In this document: positions 1-9,932 of the stretch, in pieces
Layout: each line of letters starts with the position of its first letter
Position numbering within the stretch: position 1 is the stretch's first letter
Assembly: GCA_030248225.1 (NCBI GenBank)
Contig: JASANE010012024.1
Location: forward strand, 1-64,000
DNA: 64,000 nt
Direction of reading: 5' to 3'
Source: Trileptium ribeirensis
Lineage: Eukaryota > Nematoda > Enoplea > Enoplida > Thoracostomopsidae
Notes under the pieces: generated by a model
What the model was told of the DNA's origin: nothing
The model's database searches: none
The model's input: the letters and a program-made list of their open reading frames with translations, nothing else
Made by a program: the position numbers and the translations under genes

Positions 1-303
1 ATATATATAATTGCTTCAATAATAACATTGCGTGTATTATATATATAACGTTTAGAACGTTGAGGGTAAATATTAAATAGATGAAACAAAGGTACATTTT
101 CGCTCATACACTAGACATTATGAAACCAAACTCAAAATATTATAAACCATAAGGGAAAACTTCCAAAACTACCGAAAATAAAGGGAGAAGGGACGCGTTT
201 TTGGTGATAACCAAACAAGTTGAACGTCCTTCTGCCCTCGTTTTAGCACAACTTCTAACAAATTTTAATAATTTTTGGGAAATTCTTGGAAAATTTTCGA
301 AAC

Positions 304-410
304 CTATTGTAATTTTCAGCCCAAACGGGCTAAATTTTCGGAAAATTCTCGAAATTCACGGTAATTTTAAGCTCAAACGGGCTAAATTTCCAAATTTCAC
401 ACAAATTTTA
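304..410. repeat. short direct repeat with a small palindromic core
   Basis: Two copies of a roughly 55-base unit lie next to each other. Each contains a (C)AAACGGGCTAAATTT core, and the first core reads GCCCAAACGGGC, a four-base stem around AAAC. The open frame crossing this stretch is low-complexity and is not treated as a gene. The surrounding first 500 bases are AT-rich, with nothing else recognisable. Confidence 0.5.
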
Positions 411-650
411 CCTAATTGAAATTAAGGGCTGTGCATCACATGGCATTAATCACGCAAAAATCTCACTTTCTGTTCGTATCTCGACAAATTTACCTTACTA
501 CTATAAGTAAGGAGTCTATAAAATCCAAAAAATTTTAAGAGATGTAACAGCCCGAAATTTCAGGGATTCAAATAAGGCATTCAAATAGGGAAAAGCAGCC
601 AAATGAAGGTCAAAAGTTTGGAAAGTCGTATGGCGGGCGATCGGATACCG

Positions 651-749
651 GTGGAGCGTGACTCGGATATTGTGTTGTGAACCATTCATCGTTGTTATAA
701 AAATAAAGAACGTATTATAATTGTAATGTGTTGTGTTGTCACGCTCCAC
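651..749. repeat. 12-bp perfect inverted repeat around a 75-base AT-rich spacer
   Basis: GTGGAGCGTGAC at 651-662 is the exact reverse complement of GTCACGCTCCAC at 738-749. The spacer contains an AATAAA-like stretch. A second stem, GGTGATTC at 767-774 with GAATCACC at 790-797, follows at once. The arms could be the ends of a small foldback element or a structured RNA. No target-site duplication was found. Confidence 0.6.
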
Positions 750-959
750 CCGCCCGAGGTGCACGGGGTGATTCTTGGCACCGAAAGTGGAATCACCGTA
801 ATACTAAGTGTGGTATTGCCGGTGCGCATCCCTATGTAAATCCAATGATAACATGTACAGTATTTATATGCCTAGACGTATAATGTTATTTTATCTTATT
901 TTATAGGTGAGTACCGTGTGTCAGGATGGGTCGGAGTATTGTGCAGAACCTTTATCAAA

Positions 960-1215
960 ACGTAAACGGGAAATTTAAAATGACCCACACAACCAGCACC
1001 AAAAAACCGAACAAAAACCTAAATAAAATAATTATAATTAAAAAAATTGTTCGCTCAAACAACCACCACAAAAAAGAAAAACAAACAAAAAAAACACACA
1101 ACCCACAAACACAAACACACCGTTCAAACCGAGGACCCATCCGCATGCACCAAAAACCGACCCGAGAGAAACGAAAAACACAAAAAAAAACACAAAACCA
1201 ACCAAAAAAACAGCA
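960..1215. repeat. A/C-rich strand-asymmetric low-complexity tract
   Basis: The plus strand is almost entirely A and C, with very few T or G between about 1060 and 1210. The open frames here on both strands (Lys/Thr/Asn/Gln-rich on plus, Phe/Val/Cys-rich on minus) follow from that composition and are not called as genes. Confidence 0.6.
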
Positions 1216-1650
1216 CTTCACGCGAAATAGGATTACCACAGTATCATTAGGGCCCCTGGGGGCTTCAAAATCTCGCGATCGGGCCAAACTGGCCCCTACC
1301 GGTAAATACTTAGGGACCCCCAACTAAGCGTTTAAACACCCATTTTTCAAAATCTTAAATCTCTACCGAAATAACCAAAACTCCCCAATTTCTCAAGCTC
1401 AACACCTCCACGGGGTCTCACCCTAACTGTCTAATCGAAAACCGGGGTCACCTAACTTAACCGGTCCGCACAGGACCCTGATAACCCTCTCGGGACACCA
1501 AAATTTCCTGCTTTCAACTCACAAAACGGCCTCTAACAGGCCACCTATGGGAGCTATATTAAATTTAATATTTTCATCAGTAGGCGACCAGCCAGAGCAT
1601 GAACCTGGTCCCGCTCCCGGCCGCCTACCGTTCTCCGTTCGCTCGCAACT

Positions 1651-1772
1651 GTTGGAAACGCGTTCCAACCTTAATGCATCGCCAGCGCCCTGAGCGCTCG
1701 TATAAATTTTCCTTTTGAAAACCTCGCGCCTACCAGCGCGAGGTTTAGTTGTTTACGTGCCTTTCTTGGCAC
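1651..1772. repeat. cluster of three perfect hairpins with 5- or 6-base loops
   Basis: Three perfect stems follow each other within 122 bases. GTTGGAA (1651-1657) pairs with TTCCAAC (1663-1669) around a 5-base loop. AAACCTCGCGC (1719-1729) pairs with GCGCGAGGTTT (1736-1746) around a 6-base loop. ACGTGCC (1753-1759) pairs with GGCACGT (1766-1772) around a 6-base loop. A weaker AGCGC/GCGCT stem lies near 1684-1699. Their density suggests a structured nucleic acid inside an unidentified mobile element. Confidence 0.6.
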
Positions 1773-1969
1773 GTTTCGGCCACTGTCCACATACAGAAGC
1801 CAATTTGAGCAGACGTTGTTTTGGGTCCCCGCTGTGTGTGTTGTTTATGTATATATGCTTTTGTTTTTCTCTTCTTGTTGCTCTTATATATATATATATA
1901 GATATTTTTGTATTTATAGGCGAGTTTTGGATACGTCAGAAAAAAAAAGGGGGGGGGTAGACACAGGGG

Positions 1970-1977
1970 TATAAAAG
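1970..1977 (+). promoter_or_regulatory. candidate TATA box in a repeat element
   Basis: GTATAAAA lies about 10 bases upstream of a stem (GCTCGAC at 1984-1990 with GTCGAGC at 2005-2011) in a GC-rich setting. An AATAAA signal follows at 2483. A TATA box and a poly(A) signal about 510 bases apart would suit an LTR-like transcription unit, but no matching second LTR or convincing primer-binding site was found. Confidence 0.35.
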
Positions 1978-2018
1978 GAGATGGCTCGACGCAGCGTCGG
2001 GACCAGTCGAGCAAGTTG

Positions 2019-2036
2019 CCGCCGCAAAGTCGGCGG
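2019..2036. repeat. perfect 6-bp hairpin with 6-base loop
   Basis: CCGCCG (2019-2024) pairs with CGGCGG (2031-2036) around CAAAGT. It lies 8 bases after the GCTCGAC/GTCGAGC stem and is followed by a run of T. On its own it would be unremarkable. It is listed because it repeats the stem-plus-six-base-loop geometry seen at 1719, 1753, 2653, 3075, 3564 and 4027. Confidence 0.5.
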
Positions 2037-2212
2037 TTTTCTTTGTGTCATTTAGGGCGGTTGTCGCCATTTTAAATTTTTTCAATTTTTGGCTTTTCGT
2101 TTTTCTTTTGGTTTTGTTGAGTTTGCCCAGGGGAGGCTCCTACTGTGTAGCACAGGGCGGAGACCCTCCTGGTGCGCTTTTCGCGATTGCAGAACTGTTA
2201 GCAAAGGGGCCG

Positions 2213-2263
2213 CCTTTGCGGGTGCTGGTGCGTCCGACGGATGCCCCGCGCACCCGTAAGTGC
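2213..2263 (+). repeat. 51-bp conserved structured repeat, copy 1
   Basis: This 51-base block recurs without indels at 9933-9983 (about 43 of 51 identical) and at 10324-10374 (more diverged). It can fold with an outer CGGGTGC/GCACCCG stem and an inner TCCG/CGGA stem. It ends in CCCGTAAGTGC, which contains the GTAAGT splice-donor consensus, kept in copies 1 and 2 and changed to GTAAGC in copy 3. Similarity to the second locus continues to about 2345, through a CTCGACTGGT motif. Confidence 0.65.
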
Positions 2264-2482
2264 GGCCCGACGCAGTTGAGAAAATTTGCACGCAAAATTG
2301 GTCAGAAAATCTTGCGATCCTCGACTGGTTCCCCGCTCGCCGGGTCGCAATTTTTGGTTTTAGACCCGGGGGGCGAAATTATAGCTAGTGATGTGAAAGG
2401 GGGAGGGGAATAAGGAATACACACGGGGAAGGGGGAAGGACATAGGGACACGGGAGGGGTAAGGTGTTTGACGTAAGGTTTC

Positions 2483-2488
2483 AATAAA
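2483..2488 (+). terminator. AATAAA polyadenylation signal candidate
   Basis: AATAAA follows the TATA-box candidate at 1970 by about 510 bases, in the same orientation. It may mark the 3' end of transcripts of the repeat element. The hexamer is common by chance in AT-rich DNA, but this one sits in a GC-rich stretch. Confidence 0.3.
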
Positions 2489-2652
2489 AAACTAGTAGCG
2501 TGTTGACCTGGAGGCAGCCGCTAAGGCAGATAAGGAGTGAGCATAAGCACAAGATAGCGCTAGGCTTTCCCCGCCAAAATTCGAGCATTTGGACCCTGAG
2601 CATTTCGTTTAACGAGTTCACGATTAAGTTGTTTCAAAACTAGTCTTCCAGG

Positions 2653-2667
2653 CCGTTTAGACACGGT
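2653..2667 (+). repeat. CCGTTTAGACACGGT hairpin motif, copy 1 of 3
   Basis: The same 15-mer occurs at 3075-3089 and 3564-3578. It forms a CCGT/ACGG stem around the hexaloop TTAGAC; the third copy pairs one more base. The first two copies share about 22 bases of context. The copies are 422 and 489 bases apart, so they are not a simple tandem array. Confidence 0.75.
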
Positions 2668-3074
2668 AGAAGACTTTGGTAATTTGCATGCATCGGTTTA
2701 GGATCCCGCCACAAATTGGCATAAAAGACAATTACGATTTTTCAATGATTTTCAAGAGACAATGGAGCTTCTTTTGACTCGTGCTCCATTCGTGCTCGCT
2801 TTCATAGCCGAGCTTGAGCTTAAGTCATAGGAACATATATAAGAACTACTCCAGGTCACACGCCTTAAAGACCCAATAATGGGAAAGAAGAGAGAGAGAG
2901 AGAGAACGGTCCGCTCGGAACGGACGCAGTCACTTGCACGCGTGGAGCATTTTGAAAGAAATTAAGAACGGAACCCCTGACGCTAGCCCCAGAAATTCGA
3001 GCTTCCCCTCTGAGATTTGTTTTCGTGTCAATGAAAATTCTATCGTCCAATCCAAAATACAGACGGGTCTCAGG

Positions 3075-3089
3075 CCGTTTAGACACGGT
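3075..3089 (+). repeat. CCGTTTAGACACGGT hairpin motif, copy 2 of 3
   Basis: Exact copy of the 15-mer, preceded by CAGG and followed by AGAGC. Just upstream, at 2889-2904, is a short (GA)n run. No gene is seen around it. Confidence 0.75.
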
Positions 3090-3309
3090 AGAGCACCCCG
3101 TCACGCAATTTTGACGATGTAACAACTATCGATGGGTCGATGCGGTTGCCCCATAGGGAGCGACGTATCAGGACCTTTCGTGCATTGTTTTCCCCCTCTT
3201 CTCACAGTTTTACAAACCTGCTATTCTAACCATGCAGGGGTATCCGAAGTGTTTTCCAACTTAAACCATCACTGCCGTCTTTTGGGTTCACAAACTAAGA
3301 AATTTGTCG

Positions 3310-3331
3310 AGGGCGCGGCAGCGTGCGCCCT
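3310..3331. repeat. 7-bp GC hairpin with 8-base loop
   Basis: AGGGCGC (3310-3316) pairs exactly with GCGCCCT (3325-3331). It lies between motif copies 2 and 3 of the hairpin-rich block. Confidence 0.4.
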
Positions 3332-3563
3332 ATTCACGTTTGCAAGTGACTGCGGGCCCCGCTCGAACCATAGGTACTCAGAGGAGCGTGTCATCAAACT
3401 AGGAAGCGAGACGGAGTCAGCTGCAACGTATGGCTTAGTCAAAATTTTTAGGAAATTCCTGTGCTCGCACCCGTTAAGTGAGTGACGGCCCTGAGCAGGA
3501 CCCGAAACCACTGTTTTCCCCAAACCTTTCTACGAAGGAAATTTATCGGCGCGAACCCATAAA

Positions 3564-3578
3564 CCGTTTAGACACGGT
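3564..3578 (+). repeat. CCGTTTAGACACGGT hairpin motif, copy 3 of 3
   Basis: Exact copy of the 15-mer in a different local context, with a 5-bp ACCGT/ACGGT stem. The stretch from 3580 to 4020 shows no coding feature. Confidence 0.75.
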
Positions 3579-4026
3579 GGGTTTCAGTACAGCGCCATGT
3601 TTTCATGTCAAGTCATTAACTCGAAAATATTTGCAAAGCAAGCAAAATTCGGGAGACGCGGCAGCGTCCTTCCCCTTGACAAGGACCCATTATTTCAACC
3701 CCACGCGCGCGTAAGCGAATTTTCGATTATAAACTTTTACTGCGAGTAGACTGCAGCTGACGCCCGGACTCAGTATAGCGCACATCACATTTATGAAATG
3801 CAGAGTAAAGTGGGTTAACGACAAGAGAGTGTCAACCAAGGACAGCATAAAGCATTTTACCAGTGAAGTCGATAAACGGTCGGTGTGGAGAGTTCATCTT
3901 AGTGTCCTGTCAGGCGGGTAAGACAGCCCACGAGGTAATAAAAGTGAGGGCGATTGATTTTTGCGCGGCTTCCTCATAGGGTCTGATCAGAACTCACATC
4001 ATTCGTTGGTACAGAATCATACCATG

Positions 4027-4046
4027 GGGTGCCCTGCGAGGCACCC
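4027..4046. repeat. perfect 7-bp hairpin with 6-base loop
   Basis: GGGTGCC (4027-4033) pairs with GGCACCC (4040-4046) around CTGCGA. An AATAAA hexamer follows near 4110, making a second stem-plus-AATAAA arrangement in this block. Confidence 0.5.
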
Positions 4047-4458
4047 GTGTAATTTGTTGTATATAAATCATTTTCATTATTTGGATGCCATAATTTGTGG
4101 TTAACATGAATAAAGTGTTAGGGTGTGAAGTTCCAAATTGGCGATACGCATCTCGTGTAATGATCATGTCTAAGCTCTAAATTACCAGCCATCGAAAGTG
4201 AACCTAATGCTAGATTTTAAAGCTTTTTGTTCAGTCCCGAAATTCATAGGTAGGCTCGCTCAGTAGTTGGCGCACGGCTTTACTCAAATTTACTCGCGCC
4301 AGACAAGAACCCTGGGGATTGAGCTCCAGGTGTTCCCCCAAGCTACTGGCCCGGCAGAAAACCTCCTTTGGAACCAACCCAATTTATTGTCGGAACTAGG
4401 CTCTCGTACATCAGGCTAAATTAAGGAATCGCGCCTCCATTTAGGATTTCTATAGAAT

Positions 4459-4732
4459 AGAGGGAAAGGCGAGTCAGCCTTATTACCTGTGAGCAGGCTT
4501 AGGGGTTGACTCTCCCTCAGGGGGGCCTTCATGCCACTAGATGCGTGGGCCAAGATAGGGGCCAGGCCGAACACCCTGGTTAACCCGCCGGCAGCCTGCT
4601 AAGCTAAGCGGTTCCCTTAGGTCATCGCATAGATCACCGGGGAGTCGTGGAAGCCGGGGTTGTCCGGGCACCACCCGCTAGGAAAATAGTGGTGCAGCTG
4701 GGATCCCTTAGGGCCAGAACTGGTCCTAGTAC
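4459..4732 (+). repeat. 274-bp GC-rich dispersed repeat, copy A
   Basis: This segment aligns with 11546-11817 in the same orientation with few small indels. Both copies begin near AGAGGGAA, share TGAGCAGGCTT, GGCCGAACACCCTGGT and CACCGGGGAGTCGTGGAAGC, and stop together at GGTCCTAGTAC, after which the flanks differ. The shared end suggests a true element boundary. It was not recognised as rRNA, tRNA or a known coding domain. Confidence 0.8.
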
Positions 4733-4841
4733 ATATAATATTTGCTCATATAATCTACAAATGATATATATATAGTAAAATTTGTTTTTAAGGGGGCGGG
4801 TTTTTCCTCCTGCGGACGTGGGCCCTATAAACATAAAGGTA

Positions 4842-4869
4842 TTTTTTTTTTTTTTTTTTTATTTTTTTA
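4842..4869 (-). repeat. poly(T) run, possible minus-strand retroposon tail
   Basis: Nineteen T's, then A and seven T's. Read on the minus strand this is an A-rich tail. It lies 110 bases beyond the end of repeat copy A. No flanking duplication was identified. Confidence 0.4.
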
Positions 4870-4971
4870 TACAGACCTTGACATTGTGACACCTACATCA
4901 AACGCGACAAGAATAACACCAAAAGTAAATTGGTGCCTTTGCTGAAAAACGACGCGTTCGACTCAGCAGAC

Positions 4972-5238
4972 TTATCGCTGCATATCGCTTAGTAAGACTT
5001 TTGTTATCCCCTGTCCGCTTTGTTTCGTTTTTCACGGCAGCATTTCCATCCGGAACATTTGTGTAAAAAAATTTGTCCACCCTTTGAAGATAAATCGTGG
5101 CGGCACTGCTGGTGACATGCACGTTTTGTTTTAGTTATCGCTGAATATCGCTTAGTAAGACTTTTGTTACCCTCTGTCCGCTTTCTTTCGTTTTTCACGG
5201 CAGCATTTCCATCCGGAACATTTGTGTAAAAAATTTTT
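4972..5238. repeat. 163-bp tandem duplication
   Basis: A segment of about 102 bases starting TTATCGCTG (4972) recurs at 5135 with few changes. Both copies contain CGGCAGCATTTCCATCCGGA and end in a poly(A)-like run. The minus-strand frames across them share residues only because of the duplication and are not called as genes. Confidence 0.8.
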
Positions 5239-5539
5239 GACGTCACAAATCTGGCATCTCGATAGGATCAAAACTTGTGGGGACGGGGGGGAGCACGAAC
5301 CCGCGGCAGCCTATCGATCTGGGGGCTGTTCGATAGTAGGGGGCGCAGGAAAGGGATTGCCCTAGGTTCAATTTCGTCGTAATTTTCTCAAGAAATTTTT
5401 GTGCGAGCATAAATTTTTTGGATTGGTGAATAAAACGGGAGCACCGAACATTCGTGGGGTGCACCAAGCTGGAAGGACCTCGCCGGGAACCAGGGGCTGG
5501 TCTATTATGAGGGGGCCTACCCCACTCCACCTACCACTA

Positions 5540-6430
5540 GTGAGATGTCAGCAATTGGCAAATACCTAAGTTTAAAAAATGGGCCTCCCGAGACCGGGTC
5601 AACAAATTTTTTTTCAAGAAACCCCTGTTAACGTTTCCATCAAATTTTCTGACTACGTTCTCCAGCCGGATCTTCTTAAACGTTATCGGACATCGGAACC
5701 CTGGCAGGACAAGGTTCTGGACTCGGGTCTGGATGCTATCATGCTCAACATTTTGGAAAATTCAGCTCAATGTTTCCTTTCATTCAATTCATATAAAGCC
5801 ACCATGAGCTGAGTTGTCAACTACGATTGTATTGCAGTATTTAGAGGACACTTGCTGCATATTATGTTTAATCATGTAAGATATCTACACACTGCATATG
5901 ATTATCTTTTTAAGTATCTTTTAACCTAAAATCAAACTAAACATCGATATCCGTTTGTATCTTGATCACCGTAGAACTCATGCTACAGAAAATTATTTCA
6001 TCAAATCACACATCTTTATATATTTGACGTTGCGGCTCATGAAAGTTGCGGTTCTTAGCAATTCTAAAAATCTCAAACTTTTTCCATGATATGCAACAAA
6101 ATGATGGGGCAAGTAGCACTTTTAAACAAATCAGAAATTTTTATAGCTGTTTTACTGTATCGCTATTTGTCACTAATGACTGATTCTTAAATTTAAAAAT
6201 CGTAATGTCCCAATACTGCCAGTTTTAACAATATAAGGTAACAAATAAGAATAACATATAACAAATACACAATAAAATTCAGAAAGCGAGCATTTAAAAG
6301 ACATATAAACCGAGTAATCGGTCGGAGTAATTTAAGCTACCCTTCTAAACAGCAGGGTAGGAAAATGCCTACTGGTATTCTAAAAAGAAGATATAATTTA
6401 GTTCTGTTTTTATGTTAGAATGCTACAAAT
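5540..6430. other. no gene recognised
   Basis: AT-rich sequence. A plus-strand open frame at 5579-5812 (77 residues) has no recognisable motif and no supporting context. Nothing else was seen. Confidence 0.4.
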
Positions 6431-6434
6431 ATTA

Positions 6435-6835
6435 CTTCTACCTGGGAGTAAAAAACCCTACTCGCAGGTGAATAATAACTCGCAGGCAAAAAAAATTACC
6501 CGCAGTCAAAAATTATCTGCAGGTAGGGTAAAATTTACTATCAGGTAAAAAATATTAGCTGCGGATAGGACAAATTTACCCCCAGGGAAATTAAATTACC
6601 TGCAGGCAAAACAAAATTACTTGAAGGTCATTTTAAATCACTCAAAGGCAAATTGAAATTACTCACAGATAATTTTACATTATATACTCTCATGTAAAAT
6701 AGCCTACGTGTGGGTAACCTATCTTGTTTTTAGGATACTATAAGCTGTGGGTAGTGATAATTGCAATTGAGTAAGAATATATTTATTTACAGGTAGGTCA
6801 ATGATTTCCTACTTGTAGGGGCTACCCTCATTTAG
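6435..6835 (+). repeat. degenerate tandem array of about 22-24 bp units
   Basis: Many imperfect units of the type AAATTACCTGCAGGCAAA follow one another, with variants such as ACTCGCAGGTGAA and TACCCCCAGGGAAA. Units near 6590-6620 keep the CTGCAGG palindrome. The array is old or fast-changing, and its edges are uncertain by about 30 bases. Confidence 0.6.
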
Positions 6836-7164
6836 GAATAACGAGCACAGGACGTATATATGCACGTTTTACGCGCGCCTTCCTGTAAAAATCATAACGG
6901 TGTTACTAACATGAATATAAATGAATGCGAGCAGCGGAGGCGGCAGTAACACCACTTAGGCTTATAGCATAGAGCTCATGGAGCTAGGCAGCCGACCGCC
7001 TTTTATCACCTGAGAGGCCGAATTCCTCTTGCTGACTCGACTCCCACCTGGGATCTGGGACCTTGAGCATGCATGGTTTACAGTTAGTATAAGGTATTGT
7101 AGAACACACTTTTAACTATGGACAGACGCGCGTGTGGTTGCTCTTTGGCAACGACATACAACAC

Positions 7165-7350
7165 GAAATAGCAAAGTTAGTGCAGTTCGTTGTGTAACGT
7201 GCGCTTGGCACCTTGTTGTTATTCTTTCGTATTGTGAGGAGCCGTAAGGATTCGTGTAGCAGCGTCGTCACAGCTCATTTATTAGCGTCCACGACTCAGG
7301 ACAAATGTCACAGGTTCGTTTCGACCCGTCGGCAACAGTTTGTTTAGCGA
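7165..7350 (+). repeat. SINE-like repeat family, copy 1 (diverged)
   Basis: Shares TGTTGTTATTC, GAGGAGCC, a TAAGGATTCG block and AACAGTTT with copies at 7850, 17020 and 60940. The tRNA-like A and B boxes are eroded here. Its head includes TTCGTTGTGTAACGT, matching the region upstream of the other copies. Confidence 0.5.
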
Positions 7351-7849
7351 TGCTCGAGACAAAATCCAATTCGTGTAACAAGGGTTAAAAAACCATGTAA
7401 AAAAATCCCAGGCAACATTTCATTTGAACTGCACAACGTCACTTTGATTTAAAATGTATAGAATAAAACAGCATTGATAATCTATGACACTACAAAGCTT
7501 ATTAATATGGCAGAATTGATAACACTTTATATAATATATATAATAGAAAAATGCTAAAAATATAAGAACCAAAAAAATGATGTGATATTTAGTTGCTGAT
7601 ATTATTATACAAAATGTGTTTTTAGGTGCTTACTAAACGTTCATTTTTTACTTGTATGAACATTTTTATTTTAAAATGACTATTTCCCGTGACATCTTCA
7701 TAGCGGGCAGTGAACGCGGCTGACAGCAAAGCAATTATGTCATAACTGCTTGCTTTACTGATATATAATTGTATATAAAGGTGCTGAGTGCTTATTAATC
7801 CGGTGTCGCATGTAGTTGACCTGAAGCAACTTAATACAACACAAAGTAT

Positions 7850-8035
7850 TGCATTGACTCATTGCGCTACGTACCGAACATATCAAAGCGGGTGGTTATT
7901 GTTATTCGCTCGCGTTGCGAGGAGCCTTTTAATGATTCGAGCAAATGCGTCGCCGTAGCTGACTAGCTAGAGAGCATAATTCTAACGCAAACGGCTCGGC
8001 TTGGATTCATCCCGAAGGAAACAGTTTCTTCAGGG
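7850..8035 (+). repeat. SINE-like repeat family, copy 2
   Basis: Contains GGTTATTGTTATTCGCTCGC, GCGAGGAGCC and GATTCGAGCAA, then a degraded tRNA-like part ending AACAGTTTCTT. It lies about 690 bases downstream of copy 1 in the same orientation. Confidence 0.55.
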
Positions 8036-8220
8036 ATAGCCCAAATGTAAACTAATTTATGAGGTAAATGATTAATGGAAATTAAGCATATGCACCGCCT
8101 ATATAGATTCATTGGTTTACGAAAGTTTCGAACACTGTCACAATAGTGTTCTTAACGGTAAATAACATTGAGCCGACAGTCACACACATATATATACACT
8201 AATATTTTTGGTGGCTAAAC

Positions 8221-8475
8221 GCAGACGACGTAGTAGGTCCTGTGTTCGAACACTATTGTGGCGTCTGAGCAGAGAAATATACGCCACCAATTAGAAAAAT
8301 GTAAATAAAAATCACAAATCCTAGACTTTTGAATCAAAGATGTCGTCATAGATGCAAAACGCAAAGTTGTAAATATGTGAGACGCTTGATATACTATTTG
8401 GAACGATAAACCCAAAACGCTTGATGGGTAGAGAATGCAGACGACGTAGTAGGTCTTGTGGTCGAACTCTGATAA
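8221..8475 (+). repeat. direct repeat with tRNA-like core (two copies)
   Basis: GCAGACGACGTAGTAGGTC followed by a CGAAC core occurs at 8221-8252 and 8437-8468. The second copy, in GGTAGAGAATGCAGACGACG context, resembles a worn tRNA body with a B box near GGTCGAAC. This may be SINE debris. Confidence 0.4.
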
Positions 8476-9599
8476 ATTTTATACACAAAAAGAATTTCTT
8501 AATAAAATTTGGATTTTAATCATTTTGTCAGAGGCGGTGTGGCTACTTTAGAATCATTTCTAAGTTCAAAGATTCTTACCAGGCTAGCTCCCTCGAAGTA
8601 TCCTTTCAAATCTAGCCTAAGGACGATATCCAAACTGATTCTAACGTCTGGAGATTTGATACGTTTTAATAACCGGATTTCAACTATGGTCCTAAAATTG
8701 CGTTCCTACGCTTTAGCGGTTAGAAATTTTCGAAAAACCGATTCTGTCGATTCAGGATAAGATCCCAAAGGACCTTTCTATAACTTAGCTTCAGTTTCTT
8801 TAAGACCCCAGCAACTACAGTAGTCTCCTGAAATTTTTTGGTAAGGCCAGTCCAAAATTTCGAGGTCGTCTTTCAGGAAAAATCAAGTTTAACGCTATGA
8901 GATCAGGATGGGGATAACTCAACTATGATTTAGAGCATCACGTTCGAATCAAATCAGCTAAGTCTCAAATGAGTGGAGAAACCATCTATCCAAATGGCCA
9001 CTCCGATGGGACACTTGGAAAGTTGGGAATCTAGGCAGAATTCAAACAGAACCTTTCGTAATCTGGCTACAGTAAATTTTTTGCTTTAAATGTTTGTTTC
9101 AGCTCGCACGATTTGACTAACTAATTCAACCAAAAAACAATAGGCTTCTAAAAAATTAGTTTTAGCTTTGAGGTAATCAGTATGGAGCTGTTGCAAATGT
9201 ATGTTTAGCACTGTTAATTTGTTTAGCCTAAAGTATTGGGTGATTTTCAATGAGTTTGTAACAAACCGTGGACAACTCCGTGGCATCTATTTCGAGTTGG
9301 TACGTTTAAATAACTTGGTACGTTTAAATGGCTAAATCTGACAATGTTTTGTTTACATGACTTTCAAGATACTCAAACAATCATGTTATTCAAACCATAA
9401 TATAATTAATTGCCTGCGTTGCCCGCTCACATTGTTGCAACCCATGTATACATGAATCGCACACAACTATTGTCTTTAATTTTGTTATGGATCTTAATTT
9501 CATTTACCTAAATCAACTTATCAGAATAGATTTGCTTTTTACAACATTCACCCAATTTTTTTCACTCAACATGCTACAGATTATATATGTGACATCATT

Positions 9600-9905
9600 A
9601 CAATGAGGAACAGGTCACGGACGAGTTCTATGAATACCTAGAAAGAGTGACGGAGAACACCCCAAACAAAGACATCCTGATTATCGCTGGCGACTAGAAT
9701 GCACAAATTGGCGAATGAATAAGCCATAAAGGAGCTGGGAAATTTGGATATGGTGCAAAACAGAGAGAGGGATGAAGCTGCTTGAATTTGCAGAAAGGAA
9801 GAAGCTGGTGGCCTCGAGCAATCTTCATGACCACAAGCAATCAGGGCGGGTAACTTGACATGCACCAGACGGTACGACAAAGAAACAAATCGGGTTTTTG
9901 ATTTT
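9600..9905 (+). pseudogene. LINE endonuclease relic
   Basis: Translation with interruptions gives an apurinic-endonuclease-like segment: DEFYEYLERVTENTPNKDI, then LIIAGD followed by a stop and NAQIG (the usual GDFNA motif with its aromatic codon turned to TAG), then FGYGAKQREGMKLLEFAERK, and APDGTTKKQIGF in place of the usual PDG...QID ending. This order is characteristic of non-LTR retrotransposon endonucleases. Several stops (in the GD-NAQIG motif, after IGE and before APDG) make it non-functional. No reverse transcriptase follows. Instead the sequence runs into copy 2 of the 51-bp repeat about 30 bases later. The exact LINE clade is uncertain. Confidence 0.75.
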
Positions 9906-9932
9906 CTCGCTCAAGCCTAGGACCACGGACAG

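Noticed and set aside
316..327. Relation of GCCCAAACGGGC to the piggyBac CCCAAACGGG core
   Set aside because: The shared ten bases lack the CCCAGTGTT flank and the element context.
926..1327. Long open frames on both strands over an A/C-rich tract
   Set aside because: Composition alone removes stop codons. The predicted peptides are low-complexity and have no motif.
1651..2036. Bacterial rho-independent terminators
   Set aside because: The hairpins are strong, but the setting is eukaryotic and most are not followed by a proper T-run.
2045..2413. 122-residue plus-strand frame starting with a hydrophobic stretch that could look like a signal peptide
   Set aside because: It lies in repeat sequence, the related copies at 9933 and 10324 do not keep the frame, and the hydrophobic start is a T-rich tract.
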